Shown: in pieces, positions 24,379-37,419 of the stretch | How positions within the stretch are numbered: the stretch's first letter is position 1 | How the letters are laid out: every line of letters starts with the position of its first letter | DNA from: Scenedesmus sp. ARA3 | Lineage: Eukaryota > Chlorophyta > Chlorophyceae > Sphaeropleales > Scenedesmaceae | Assembly (NCBI GenBank): GCA_004335835.1 | Contig: RWJK01001519.1 | Span: forward strand, 24,607-88,606 | Length of the DNA stretch: 64,000 bases | Reading direction: 5' to 3' | The notes under the pieces: generated by a model | The model's input: the letters and a program-made list of their open reading frames with translations, nothing else | Told to the model about the DNA's origin: nothing | The model's database searches: none | Translations under genes and position numbers: made by a program

Positions 24379-26005
24379 GTGTGGCAAGCACAACGTGGTG
24401 CTGCAGGGGCTGTTTGTCAAGTGCCGATACATCAAAAGGCCCTGCAGGCTAGTAGGCTGTTGTTACAACACCCCAAAATGATCAAGGACATTGTTAGCAA
24501 CAGTAGACAATGTTGCTGTGGCTCAAAAGGTAACATTGTACGACATGATATCATGTTGCAAATTTGCAAGCCCACTTGACGCATCGCCCAACTGCGCAGA
24601 ATACTGGTCGGTACATCGGCAAGATCAAGTCTTTGGGGCGCATTGGGACGCGTACAATACCCGAAGGACGGGAGCCTCCATGGCTTGCCCAGACTACATT
24701 GAGCAACATGCTGAAAAGGCTGTATTGTGGGCCTTCAACTCAGCAACACAAACAACGGCACCAACACTCAAACTATTGCTACTTCCAACGTTTTCTAAAG
24801 ATGTCATGACTCAGAAATACATGAGGCTGATAAGGGACNNNNNNNNNNNNNNNNNNNNNNNNNNNNNNNNNNNNNNNNNNNNNNNNNNNNNNNNNNNNNN
24901 NNNNNNNNNNNNNNNNNNNNNNNNNNNNNNNNNNNNNNNNNNNNNNNNNNNNNNNNNNNNNNNNNNNNCCAACCACAGGCGACTCCTCACCAAAGGCGGC
25001 CGGCGCACGGGGAGCTGACGCCAATAAATTCCCCAATAGAGCCAGCAATACCTTTACCAAGCGACCGGCTGACATCAAACGCGGTCCTCGATCACAAAGT
25101 CTGGCCAACCTAACATGTCAGAACCCCACCCCGATAGGTGCCCAACCCAGGGCACAGAGAGCAGCTGGTTTAAAGCGCTCTTTTTGGCTGCCAAGGATGT
25201 CGTGCAAGATTGTACGCAGCCCAGTTGGCATTGCTCGTTGGTGTGTTGCGGCTATCTTGTAGGCGTGCGCTCCCTTGCCGCTGCACACAGTGCCTTCTGT
25301 GTACCGATACATATGCTAACAAGATCCGAATCAAACCATCTGAATCACGAGCAGCGTGCTGAACCACAAGAGGCAAAGGGCTGGCAACTCTGCGCTGAGC
25401 ATGCTGCCTTGCAACACAGCTGCAGGTCAACCAAAACAGGTAAAGAAGACAGGCACAAGCAAGACGCTGCAAGCTTTGCAGCCGAGCAGAAACATCAGAT
25501 TGCCTCCGTGATCCCACTGACACTTCATGAGGTGTCAAGGCCCAGGTCCCAACATGTTGACTGTTCAGTCAACGGCAGTGAGTGTGACACAACTGTAAAG
25601 CTGTGGTGTGCCAATACTCCACTTGACATCGTCCGCCCGACAAACGGGCGGGAACTCCAAACAGGCACCAATGACATGCACAGCAGGAGGAAGCCTCGTC
25701 AAACCAGATTGAAGCTGGAAGAAACAGACAGAGGCAGGGAATGTATTGGTCTCAGCGTCCACAACCACCTGTCCGACTGAGTCAGGCTAGCAATGCAAGG
25801 TGAAGACACCACAGACTCGAGATCGGCATCTGGGTGTCATGAGACCGCAGCAGAAAGCAAACAAATGCACAACATGCAGCCAACACAAGGGGCTGTTGCA
25901 AAAGAGTTGATCATGGCCGCACTAACAGGATGGCAGGCAGCAGAGCTCGCACTGCCATGTGACGGCTCAAGTGCTAGACGAGCCAAAAGGGCTCGACCCC
26001 AGTAG
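24379..26005 (+). pseudogene. Broken mobile-element-like ORF region with sequence gap
   Basis: No CTG/CAG triplet bias is seen here, unlike the flanks. One frame reads VKCRYIKRPCRLVGCCYNTP (24419-24478). A second frame picks up with CAEYWSVHRQDQVFGAHWDA, AVLWAFNSATQTTAPTLKLL and runs into the N gap, which suggests a frameshift or intron near 24500. After the gap, ORFs 25115-25780 (221 aa) and 25793-26005 (70 aa) follow. The pattern FGAxxDAY...AVxWA...PTLxxxxLP is one I associate with ORFs of repetitive elements in algal genomes. That is memory, not a search. No reverse transcriptase or transposase motif is visible. Confidence 0.3.
24839..24968. other. Assembly gap (130 N)
   Basis: A run of 130 undetermined bases interrupts the mobile-element-like ORF. 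Both sides are repetitive in character, so the join may not be real. Confidence 1.
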
Positions 26006-28747
26006 CAAACAAGCGACGGACAGGTTCATGGCGAAGGCATTCAGACGCATCCTTCGTCTGGCCCACATGGCCTGCTGATCAGTTTCTAGGCAGTGACAGG
26101 TAGGGAAGTCAAACCAAACCAGCAAGTGGTTGACCTCCTTCAGGGTCTAAAACATGAAAAGACCCTGCATTGATCAGTGCTTGGGCAAAGCGCAGGGTGT
26201 GCACATGTCCACACCCGTTCAGCACTATCCATTCAGAGTCACCACTGTATTTCTGAATGCCAGCGCCTGCTGTCACCAGCTGGTGACTGACAGGCTGTGA
26301 CCTCTGCATGCAACACATGGCATGTGAAAGGAGCTTCTGCCAGTTGGTGGTTGAACCACCAGACATATTGTATGCATGAAGCATGTTGAGGAATGCATGC
26401 AGCACGCTTGTGCCAGCAGCCTGCTGCACCGATGACAGAGCATGATGCGCACAGCAGTTCCAGGCCATGACAGAAGCAGTGTTGCCAGAAGCAACGTAGT
26501 GCGTGCAGTTGCAGCAGGCTCAAAACTGTGTATAGTAACCATAAAGGTCGACCACAACGTCAATGCAAAAGGGCTATTACCAGAGGCAAGGCGCCGACAA
26601 ACAAATGCCGTTCACATACACATGCCAGCTCGCCAGGCAAGTTGAGGCCATTGATGGTGTAACCGATGTCATGCTTGACATCATGCATGTTGATGTATTA
26701 GCTGGCGAGTGATGTCGGTGCATTTCCTCACCAACCAGCACACAAATGATGCACAACAGTTCCTCATGTGGACACGTCTCTCCGATCGTTACGATGAGAT
26801 GGCGTGGAGAGATCATCTCTTGACGCAGAGCTGATGTCTGCATGCAGCGGGCTCCTTGGACAAAGGCAGCAAACATGCAATCATAAAGCAGGGATCAGGC
26901 AGTTGTTGCTGCAACCCAAAACCCTGAAGCCCCTTAGAAGGGGCTGTTACGTCAATAGCAAGACAAGACGCCTGAAAGCGAGCACCAAGTGCAAGATGCA
27001 ACAGTCACTTGGAGCAGCACGGTTGCTGGGTCCACACAGAATCTAGGTGGGGGTTTGGGAACAATCAAGGTGGCACGTTGCAGAGCACAACAATGTCACA
27101 TCAGCAGCTAACACGCTGTACACAAACAGCTGAGATTAGTCAAAGCCGATGACACCAGCCTTGTACAGCGCTGTACGCTAACGTTCATGCAGATGCCAAG
27201 TGAAGCAAACCGTTCTAACATACCGAGAGTGCAGGGCGCCCGTTCTCTGCGAGGCATTGCTGTCATTAGTGCGGCCCTGATTGTGTTGAATTGCGGCCCT
27301 GATTGGGCTGAAGTGCTGGGCATAGAGCACAAGTTCTGGGGCTGGCCATTTGAGCCATGGCTGGCCATTTGAGCCATGGCTGGCCGTTTGAGCCATGGCT
27401 GGCCATTTGAGCCGTGGCTGGCCATTTGAGCCGTGGCTGGCCATTTGAGCCATGGCTGGCCATTTGAGCCATGGCTGGCCTGGATGCAGCCTTGCTGGAG
27501 CAGAGCGGCCTTCTGTAGTGCAGGATGCCAGCTGAGTGTCCCAGCGCGTGGGGGATGGATGGACGCGCAGAGCAGTCGATAAATGTATGAACAACATCAT
27601 CAGTTCAAACGGCCAGACGTTGCGGCGAACACCTGTCGATGCCAGCTGACCAGCTGCATGCAGCAGGGTGCACAGCACATCATGGTGTGACCTTGTCATA
27701 AATGGTTTGCAGTAGCTGCACCAATGGTGATGAGCAGTCGTATTTTTTTGTTACCAGGGGGGCCGGAATCCTACTGGCTCGCCACACACAGCACAATTGA
27801 GCGAATCCAATGGCCGGGAGCGAGAGGCAGTGCCTCACCAGCAGAACACGCCGATGAGCAGTCTTTGCGCTTGAGACTGTCTTTGTGTGCCACGCAGGGA
27901 AGGTGGTTTGAGCCCAGCGGTTGCACGCACTCAGTTGGTTGCACCACACACTGCGCAGGCTTGGCTAGTAGGCGTGGCACCTTTGCAGTGACCAAAGCTG
28001 CCTTGACTGGCCTTGCCTGTTGTGCATCGATCACCTGGCTCAGTTGAATGGCGGTGGCGGCTTGGCAGCAGATTGGATTCATGGAGTGTGTCTTGACTCC
28101 GAGTAGTACTGGCAGCGCACTTGTTGGGTCGGCAGGGTTCTCGCTGGTAGTGTGGGTGTTGCATGCGTTGCATTGCATGGGAAGCTGTGTTTCTTGCAAC
28201 CCTCTGAACACTTTTGACGTGGATTCTGTCGTGCATAGTGATTATCACTGCAGTGGCACTGCAAACACCGTGTTTTGCTGTAATCATCATGATGCTCAGC
28301 CTGCGTGCAGCATACTGGCTCTGGAGGTACAGCACAGCACATCAAACTTGCATGTACGTGCAGACACATTGGTGCTGCACACCATCAATGTAACGTCACA
28401 TTACATGGTTGAACCATGCATCAAATTCCCAGCTACTTGATGTCAGCTGATCTGCAGACCCTGCTATGTAGCACCAGATATTGGTGGCCAGCAATGTAGA
28501 GACTACCGCAACAGGATTCCTCAGGTCAGCAAGTGCTGCAGGAAGCCAGACATGCTGCCAGCAACCCTGCGCTGTGTGAACCCTGCGAGTAGCAAAAACA
28601 CAAGACAAGGCAGTGAGTGCGCCTGCACAGCAACAATTTGGTGATTTCACTCTGCTGGCAGCAAAGGCTGGCCGACTTATACCTGTCAAAACAGAGTTTG
28701 CTGGTGCCGTGGCTAGAACATACCTAACATAGCTGTCCGACTTGGTG
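26006..28747. other. Gene-poor stretch
   Basis: Many short ORFs on both strands (for example 28048-28440 plus and 27771-28211 minus) show no recognisable domains, no consistent splice structure and none of the Ala/Gln bias of the real exons nearby. The one ordered feature is the 19-bp minisatellite at 27341. The stretch may be decayed mobile DNA continuing from the gap region. Confidence 0.4.
27341..27482. repeat. 19-bp minisatellite, ~7.5 copies
   Basis: The unit GCTGGCCATTTGAGCCATG is repeated seven times with single-base variants (GTTTGAG in copy 3, CCGTG in copies 4 and 5) plus a partial copy. The unit contains the palindrome AGCCATGGCT across the junction. Confidence 0.97.
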
Positions 28748-29641
28748 CTAAGCAGTATTGGCGGTTACTTCTGATAAGGCTGCAAGCTGGAACATTGTCA
28801 GATTACAGCCTACAGCACCAGCACTCATGTCCTGTGCAGCAATTCCGGCAAGCAGCATTACAGTACAGCACAAAGACCGATGGAGGCCCTCATCTGTGCA
28901 GGCTTGCGCTGTGCACCTGCCCAGAACGCAGCCGCCGCGCCTACCTCGTACTATATGCACAGACGCATCCTGAGCCACACCATACGCCGTGCTGCCCATG
29001 GTGTTGGACAGGAAGGCGATCACTGCTTTTGAGCCTGATGCTGCTGCTGCCCCTGGCGCCGCTGCCTCTGGCGCCGCAGTGCATTGCAGCACCACACCCA
29101 CAGCAGGGCTGCCAGCATTTGTCTGGGCACAGCAAACAAGGCTGCTGATGCTGCTGGGCTGCTCTGCATGCGGCATGCTGCAGCTGCTGCTGTCGCTGCT
29201 GTAACAGCCACCTAAGTTTCCATCTGACTGCTGGTGCTGCTGCTGTGGCAGCACAGTCAGGCTAGGCAGCTGGCACTGCAGCGCTGCCAGCCGCTGCTCC
29301 TGCAGCACCGGCCCACTGGGTGACAGGCTGGGGCGGGCCGGCGCATCAATGTGCAGCACATGCAGCTCATTCAGCCCTGCAAGCAGCAGCAGCAGCAGCA
29401 GCAGCAACAGCAGAAGCTGGTTTCAAAATGCAATTTGTGCACAAGTCCTGCTATAACATTGGCAAAGGAGATCGGCCGACATCTTGTGATGCCGCACTGT
29501 GCATGTTGATGGTAGCAGCTGTGTGTATGTGGCGCTGCCGACTTGTTTGCAGCTCACCTAGCAGCCTGCAGCTGTCAACAAAGCTGACATGGCCGCCAGC
29601 AGCCTGGCCAGCCCTGAAGCGCAGCACCTCCCACAGCTGAC

Positions 29642-29679
<38 letters not shown>

Positions 29680-30830
29680 AATCATCAGCAGATGTCAAGT
29701 AATGCCGCATGTAGGAGCGTCTCAGCCCAGCATACGTACTGCTGTGCAAATCAAGCACCTAACAAGACATCAAGAGACAGCACAAACAGTGCGATGTAAC
29801 ATACTAGGAAACACTACTAGTAGTGTTCATGTGCTTGCCGGGGCAGTTAGCACCAGGCCTTTGCTGCTGTTCCGTGTTGCCGAAAGACAGGGCAGCCTCC
29901 ACAATGCATGTCTGGCATGCTGCGTGCACCTTGCTCAGATCTTGCTTCCGTGGTTGCAACTTTTAATCTTGCCATGGTTGCAATTTCAAAGCACAAATCT
30001 GCAACACGCACCTCCCAAGGCAGCCGCATGCCCAGCCTGTCTTCAACAGCTGCCAGCTGTGCAATGCTGGCACCTGCAGCAGCCAAGCAACAGCCCATGC
30101 CTGTTGCTGCTGCGCTACAGCCCGCCTTCCCTACGGTGGGCTGTTGCAGTTGGCGCCAAGCTTGACGTGCAGCCATCAACCCCGCTGCTGAGTTTCAGGG
30201 ATTGTTCGGCTATGAAGTCTTGTAAGTGGCAGTTGAACAAGCACGGCAGAACAATGCTGCTGTGGCAGGAAGCGCGGCTGGATGCGGCGCATGTTACATT
30301 AATTTCTGTCCAGCTGCTGCTGACACTGTTCTACTCTGCAAGGCCTCACCTGGCTCAAAAGCCAGCCTGCTGTGTATGTTCAGGAAGGGCATGTACTTGC
30401 GCATAAGCGTCCTGCATGCGTGAAGTTGCATTGGTATGTCAAAAAGGCACCATGACAGCAACAAGTGCCAGTACAGCAAGCCATTGTTTCTGCTGCCCTG
30501 ATGGCAATAAATGCGCTGCTCTACACTGGAAGTGCATCGTGATGTTTCCTCCCCCTATGAGCCTCTTGTTGGCTCCTGAATGGGGTTCCCACTCCTCGTT
30601 GAGTGGAGCATTTAATGTAATGTAATGTAATGTAATGCATCACGCTGCAGGTTGCCGCGGAAAGCATGAAGAGGAGGCTCCTTGAAACAGCGGCAGCAGC
30701 AGCAGCAGCAAGCTGGGCCGCTCACCGCAGCCTCCACCTGCTGGCCATGCGCAGCCTGAAGTAGTCAAACCAGGGGCTGGCGCTGCTGCAGCAGCCATCA
30801 TGCTGCAGGCCAGCACCTGGCACGCCTTGC

Positions 30831-30862
<32 letters not shown>

Positions 30863-33514
30863 AGGGGCACTGTGTTCGGCCGAACTAGCACTAGCAGCAG
30901 CTGGCTCGTGCAGTGTACGCTGTTGCTGCTGCTGCTGATGTGGTGTTGCTGAGGAACGCCAGCTGCTGCAGGGCTGCGGCGGGCTAACATGAGGTGGGTG
31001 CTGGACGCCTGGCCTGCAGCAGCAACAAACCGCGCTTGCTTGCATTTCTGTGTGTACCAGTTGCTGTCAGCGAGCCAGCCAACTTCGCTGACAACAGTTG
31101 CTTTGATTAAGCGCGGGCAGCAGTGCTGAATGGAGGTGGCAGTGCAGCTGTTGGGTTGCGACAGCACACAGCCTGCACATGGCACTCCTGCAAGCAGCCT
31201 ACCTGAGCCAGCCCAGGTGCTCACACTGCTGCTGCCAGAACCACTCTGCTTCAGCAACCATGCGCATATTTTGGCGGCAGGCCTGCGGGCAGCCAGCAGC
31301 GCAAGCAGCAAACCCCAACCACATGAGGCTGTGAGCGGTTGCAACGGCCCAGCAGCAGCAGTCACAGTAGCTGATGCAACAGTTGCTGAGCTGGCAAAAC
31401 AAGTTGTAAGTGTAACGTATTCACAACGCGCTGCTAGTCAAATAGCCAGAACCATGTTGGTGTTGGCATATGAAGCAGCAGCTGCACGCGCATGCAGCAG
31501 CAGTAGCAGCACAGTTGCAACTCACCAGAGCAAGCCTCAGCAGCTGACCAGCGTTTGACATACCGATGACGTGTTCGAAAAATATAATCACGACGTTGCT
31601 CGGCAAGCAGAGCAACCCGCACACTGGATCAGTTTGGCTTGTGCTCGCCATAGCTGCATGCTTGTGCAAGCGACCGGTTTTGCATCCAACAAATTGTAAT
31701 CATTGTAACTGGCTGCAGCTTGCCAGCACGGACGATTCTGCACTCGCTAGGGCTTTGGGTACTGCTCCACAGCTGGACACATGTGTCATGTTTCGGCGAT
31801 CAAGGCCTGCTCCAGGAGCTGCTGTGGAGCCAGTCTTCCCAAACATTTGTGTTGTGTCTGTTGCAGCATGATGCACTGTGTGTAATGCAATGGCGCGCCG
31901 GACGTGTGGTAAGGTAGCGGTTGGTTGGCCACAGCACAACACATGTACAGACGCCACCAAGTTGCTGCTCAGCCTGATCCCAGAGCTGACCCTGTTGGCA
32001 GCTGAGCAACGCCAAGCAGAGACATGAGTCATGCTCATGCCTAGCTGAACCCTGCCAAGGCTAGGCAGCTCTGGCAGGTGGTGCTGGGCTAGCCGCCTGG
32101 CTGCATGTAAAAAATTGGTACAACGTGCAAGCAGGTCAATCATTACAGGTCGATCATTGCATGCAACATAATGCGTACTCACATAGCAAGAAGGGGCCCC
32201 CCAAGACCAGCATGGCTACTTCAACTTCAATGTTGTGGTGCTGCTGCTCCTCCTACTTGTTCTAGTATTACCTGCATGCAAAACAAAACCTGGTCAGTGC
32301 CGCCCTCAGTAGCCACGATGTGCTGGTGAGCTGCAGCAGCCGCAGTGCCTGGTGGACCAGTGTGTGTTACATCAGGTGAACACTGCTTGATTTGGAGCAC
32401 ATGCTCAGACTCAATGGGCAACTGTCACAACTACAGAATCCATTTGAATCCTACCAATAAGCCAGCATGTTCATCGCAGACTTCCCAAAAGCATAGCACG
32501 CGTCCTCCAGCAAGGCACAACTTGTCCTCAACACACAGGCAGCCAGTGCACGTAGAAGCACGACCAGGCCGTGTGCCAGCTGTGTGCGCTTCTATCATAT
32601 CTGCTGCTTGCTCTGTAGTATAACTACAGACACGGCTGCTCTGCAGCAGCAATCATGTTGGCATACGGCACACACAGCGGCAGCATGTGCGCGAACGAAC
32701 AGCTGCATGATGGCAGGCTGATGCACATGCTACGCGTGTGCCAATGTTCTCGCAGACCTGCATGCACCCGCACACCATGGCAGCGAAGCACGCCTGCTTC
32801 ATGTGCCCACCAACGCCGACAATAGCCTGTATCAGGGCACAGCAGTGCTGCAGGGACGCAAACATCACGATGTCACGCCACAGCACACTACAAGCCGTCG
32901 GGTGGGATACCTCAATGCCAGCATCCAGATACACCTCGCAACATCGACAAACAGCAATCAACACACGCAGTACATGCGTGCAAAGCCACACAGTGCAAAA
33001 TGCTGGGCAACCAGCCTTACCCATTATCTTAAGGCAGCACACAGCAAGAGGCCTCATCCAACACAAACCTGCAACACGACGCACAGGCTGTAGTTGTGTG
33101 CCAGCTGCTGGTACGTGTCATTGCCAACGCGTGCTGACCATGTCGTACACAATCGCGCCGATGTTTTGATGCAGCGCCACATCAATCCAAGTGTGCATGC
33201 ACCGCCTGCAACTATACCTGCAGCTGCATTGCGCCACACCACAGCTGCTGAGCTGAGTCGGCTTGCTATAGCACGCCACTGCTAGTGACACGTGCATGCT
33301 TCCCAAGCCATTGATGCCGCAACATTATGCGCACCAGACACAATCAACTGCAGCATGGCTGCAGGCGCACATTGGAACCTCTCCTGACACCATCTGATAC
33401 CTGCAGCATGCTTGCCTGCCAGCGTGTGAGTGCCACGCTGGAACCTGGATCAAAGCCAACAGCTGTCTAGCCACTGCCGCACCAGAGGCCGCACACACTG
33501 TGCTGACCAGCGCT
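28748..33514 (-). CDS. Candidate multi-exon gene, unrecognised
   Basis: Several minus-strand segments look like exons with good borders: 33453-33514 (ALVSTVCAASGAAVARQLLA), about 33060-33245 (VGNDTYQQLAHNYSLCVVLQ), about 32740-32890 (FASLQHCCALIQAIVGVGGH), about 31130-31365 (PLQPLTASCGWGLLLALLAA), about 29923-30180 (VEDRLGMRLPWEVRVADLCF), 29558-29636 (LWEVLRFRAGQAAGG) and 28945-29376 (LNELHVLHIDAPARP). The last two join in phase. The short Ala/Leu/Cys helices suggest a HEAT/ARM-like helical protein. I do not recognise the family, cannot fix the start or stop, and some segments may belong to separate genes. Confidence 0.3.
30613..30637. repeat. (AATGT)n microsatellite
   Basis: About five units of AATGT lie in tandem, in an intron or non-coding part of the candidate gene. 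Confidence 0.95.
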
Positions 33515-33839
33515 GTAGATGCTAAGGCAGCAATTAGAAGCTACAGCCAAGCGTGCATCCTGCGCCTGCTGAGTGCAGCGCAGCACTCAGCAGACAGCAC
33601 ACTACGCATGCAACCCGCCATCACTGCACAGCCGCAAACCTCTGTAGCGTCTCTTATCATCTGCACATGCAGCCGTTGCTGCTTTTGACACACCCTCCCT
33701 TCCCCGTTCATTTCACCACAGCCAGCTACCGCCCTCACCACACACACACACATATGTCCCCTCCCCTTCACCCCTTCCCCGCCTTTCTTTCCCCTCACAA
33801 ACCCCCATCCACCATCCCCTAGCCCAACCCACCACCACC

Positions 33840-36800
33840 TCACTCCTGCTTGAGCCCATTTGTGAGGTCCTGCCTGCTCGCAGCGCCATCCACCAGTGCC
33901 GACTTAATGCCCTCCCCCAGATACATATGGTCCCCAGAAACCACACCCTCCCCATCCCCATTGCCATCTCCATTGCCAGCCGCCGCAGCACCACCTGTCG
34001 CTGCTGCCGCTGCCGCGCTGCTGCCGTCGCCTGCCGCTGCCTTCTTCGCACCCTTCTTCACCTTCACTGGAAACAGGTTCCCCAGCACCAGCACGGAAAC
34101 CATATACAGCAGAGGCAGGTAGTACACAGAGGCCCAGGCAGCCACACATTCCTTCCATGTTAGCCACAGGAAGGCCATTGCCAAAAAGTCCAGGCCCTGC
34201 TTTGTCAGGAAGACCTTCACCGCCCACCACAGCAGCCACAGCGGGTTGCGGGAGTTCTTTGGGGCCTCGCCGAGGAATGCGCGCTCGTAGTTGTAGACCA
34301 CGGTGCTGTGCGCAAAGAGCACGGCGCTGCCTGCGCACGTGTGAAAAGGCAGCAAGACAAAGAGAAGCATGCAGGGGCAGCCAACAACTGGTTACAAAAG
34401 GTGAACCTCAGCAGTAGTTGTATAGCACAGTGCTGTGCGCAAAGAGCACGGCGCTGCTTGCGCGGCTGTGCAGATGCGCACAGATACGGACGGGCGCGTA
34501 TGTATGCAGCAAAGTAGCTAGCAAGGGGCAACATTTGCATGTCTAGATAGACGGATATACACGTCATGCTGTGCACAGCAGAAGCTGCCACCGCCTTCAT
34601 GAGCTGCTGAACCAGAATGCGACGAAGCAAGCGCAACAAGAACATCTGGCGCTGCTGTTGGAAGATACAGAGACGGCTGGCGGCAGCAGCAGCAGCACCC
34701 ACCTGCAAAGAACATGATGTACCCCGGGTACAGGCCGTGCCACACGCCGCTGACCAGCTGCGTGACCATGAGCGTCACAAAGGTGGGCTTGCGCCCTGGC
34801 AGCGTCAGCCGCTCGTACACATACCTGCAGCCAGCATGCGCAATGCGGTTGTTGGTTGCGAGCACTGAATGTTGCAAACAGGCTGCAGATGTCAAAGCAC
34901 AAGCCTCAGCAATCTGCTGCGGCGCTGAGTGGGCAGCACCCGCAGCAGTGTGTGTACTGTGGCAGCATCCGTACCAGAGGGCAGACATGCAGCTGCCTAG
35001 TGTATCAGCAGCACCCACCTGCGCAGGAAGGTGGCCGTGGTGGTGTTCCAGTACTGGAGATCATGCACTCTCACTGCACAGATAATGCAACACGCTAACC
35101 AACACCAACACAGCTTGGCAGCACCCCACCACACGCACCTGCGCAGGAAGGTGCCGGTGGTGGTGTTCCAGTACTGGAGATCATGCACTCTCACTGCACA
35201 GATAATGCAACACGCCAACCAACACCAACACAGCGCGGCAGCCGTCACCACACCCACCTGCGCAGGAAGGTGCCCGTGGTGGTGTTCCAGTACTGGAGAT
35301 CATGCACTCTCACTGCACAGATTATGCAACCCGCCAACCAACACCAACACAGCGCGGCAGCCGTCACCACACCCACCTGCGCAGGAAGGTGCTTGTGGTG
35401 GTGTTCCAGTACTGTGCCAGCAGCCCTGCTGATCATGCACCCTCACTGCACAGGGTTTCAACAGCCCAAAGAACAACACCACACGCGGCAGCACCCCACC
35501 ACACCCACCTGCGCAGGAAGGTGCCTGTGGTGGTGTTCCAGTACTGCGCCAGCAGCCCTGCTAATAAAGCACCCTCAACGCACAGTGTTTCTCAATACGA
35601 TAACCAATAACATCACAGCAAAGCAACCGCTCCACCAAAGCACAGTGCTTTGCCCACCTGCGCAGGAAGGTGCCCGTGGTGGTGTTCCAGTACTGTGCCA
35701 GCAGCCGGCTGCTCTCACAGAACTCCACGCGCAGCGGCTGCGCATTGCGGCATCGGCCCCACACGCCGACCCTCTGATCCCTGCCGCCGTCTTTGTCATT
35801 TTCGCCGTGCGTGTCCTCCCACTTGAGGAAGTCGAGGCCGGCGAAGGCCAGAGAGCAGTGGCCCAGGGACCAGGCAAAGTAGTAGCGCGTGCGGTAGGTG
35901 GTGCCCACGATCTGCGGTGTTGACAAGGTGCAGGATTGAGGGGTGATTTAAAATTTGTTTGATGACTGAGATGTGTGCAAGAGTGGCAGTGCTGTGGACC
36001 GTGCAGGCAGATGCGGTAGGTGGTGCCCACAATCTGGTGGTGGCGGCGGGACGGGGCGTTCAGGGCGGAATAGCGATGTTGCTGTGGTAGGTAATGATAG
36101 CATCGTGACCAGCGTCACCAGCAGCGGCTGCGCCACCACCAACTACTTCAAGCCCTTCGCTCATAAGTGATCTGCGCCATTGCAGCGTCGTTTGCTGGCC
36201 GGCTTTCTTGCTACCGCTGTGATCAACCGCCAGCACTGCACGCACCTGCATTGTGACCAGCTTGACCAGCAGCCACTGCACCACCCCAACTGCTGCAGGC
36301 CCTTGGCTCAAAGCAGATCTGCAACTGTGCTTCTGGAGATACTTTCCCAAAACCACCAGCCGTGCACGCACCTGCATCGTGACCAGCTTGACCAGCAGCG
36401 GCTGTGCCGCGTACCAGGGCGTGGCCAGCAGCCGGAAGTTCCACACCTTCTCCATGGTCAGGTAGAACACCATGCTCACCATGGCCGTGGCCCAGGCGCG
36501 CACACCCTGCACGGCATGTTATAACATGTTATGTAACATCAATGTGACAGTAGGGCAACTGGGGCAAGGCGCAGCAGCTACATCGGTGCCTTGCCAGCTT
36601 CATACACCGTAATGAAAAGCACGCAGGCTGTCGCAAGACAAACCCTGCATACAACAACCTCACAGCCTAAACCATTCATTTCAAACCCCACTCACCGCCC
36701 TGAAGTCCCCGGTCCAGGGCACCTTGCGCGCTGCAGGGGCCCAGGGCCCCTCCCGGCGCACCCACATCTGGTAGTCCCTGAACTCGATCACTGGGCCAGC

Positions 36801-37032
36801 CAGCAGGTTGCCGAAGCAGAACACAAAGCCCAGGAACTCCAGAAGGCTGGGCAGCGCAGCAAACACGTGTTCGCGCTGGTAGTTGGACAGCTCCTGCAGA
36901 GACAGCGCAGCAGCAGCAGCAGCAGCAGCAGCAGAGGAGATGAACAAACAACATCAAGAGGTGCAAGTACTTTGATGGTTTCCTGTCCTGCTCTGTCCCT
37001 GCTGCTAATTGGACAGCTCCTGCAGTGACAGT

Positions 37033-37088
<56 letters not shown>

Positions 37089-37376
37089 GGAGATGCATGA
37101 TCAAGACCACGCATAGTGGCCTATGTGGGCGTGTTGCATCGCTGGGGTCGGGTCCCGGGTGTGTGCACCCGCTTCTGCTTTGCAGTCTCACCCTTCAGGC
37201 GCAACGGTTGCTGCTGGAACAAGCCACACGTCAGTGACATGTCGTGAAGTGTGTTATAACATGTTACTTCCCACCGCACCTCTGGCTTCTTGCTGTTTGC
37301 GTCCTGGAAGCACATGGCCATGCTGATGAGCTTCAGAGTGAGCACCATCTGGCCGCCAGTGAAGTCCAGGTCGCCT

Positions 37377-37419
<43 letters not shown>

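Noticed and set aside
27178..27699. 173-codon minus-strand ORF with repeated GQPWLKWPAMAQ
   Set aside because: Translation of the 19-bp minisatellite; no coding support outside it.
31130..31558. 142-codon plus-strand ORF
   Set aside because: Overlaps a minus-strand frame with better exon character; no domain or splice support.
35013..35712. Regularly spaced repeats that could suggest a CRISPR-like array
   Set aside because: The repeats are copies of an LPLAT exon border, the spacers are related to each other, and the genome is eukaryotic.
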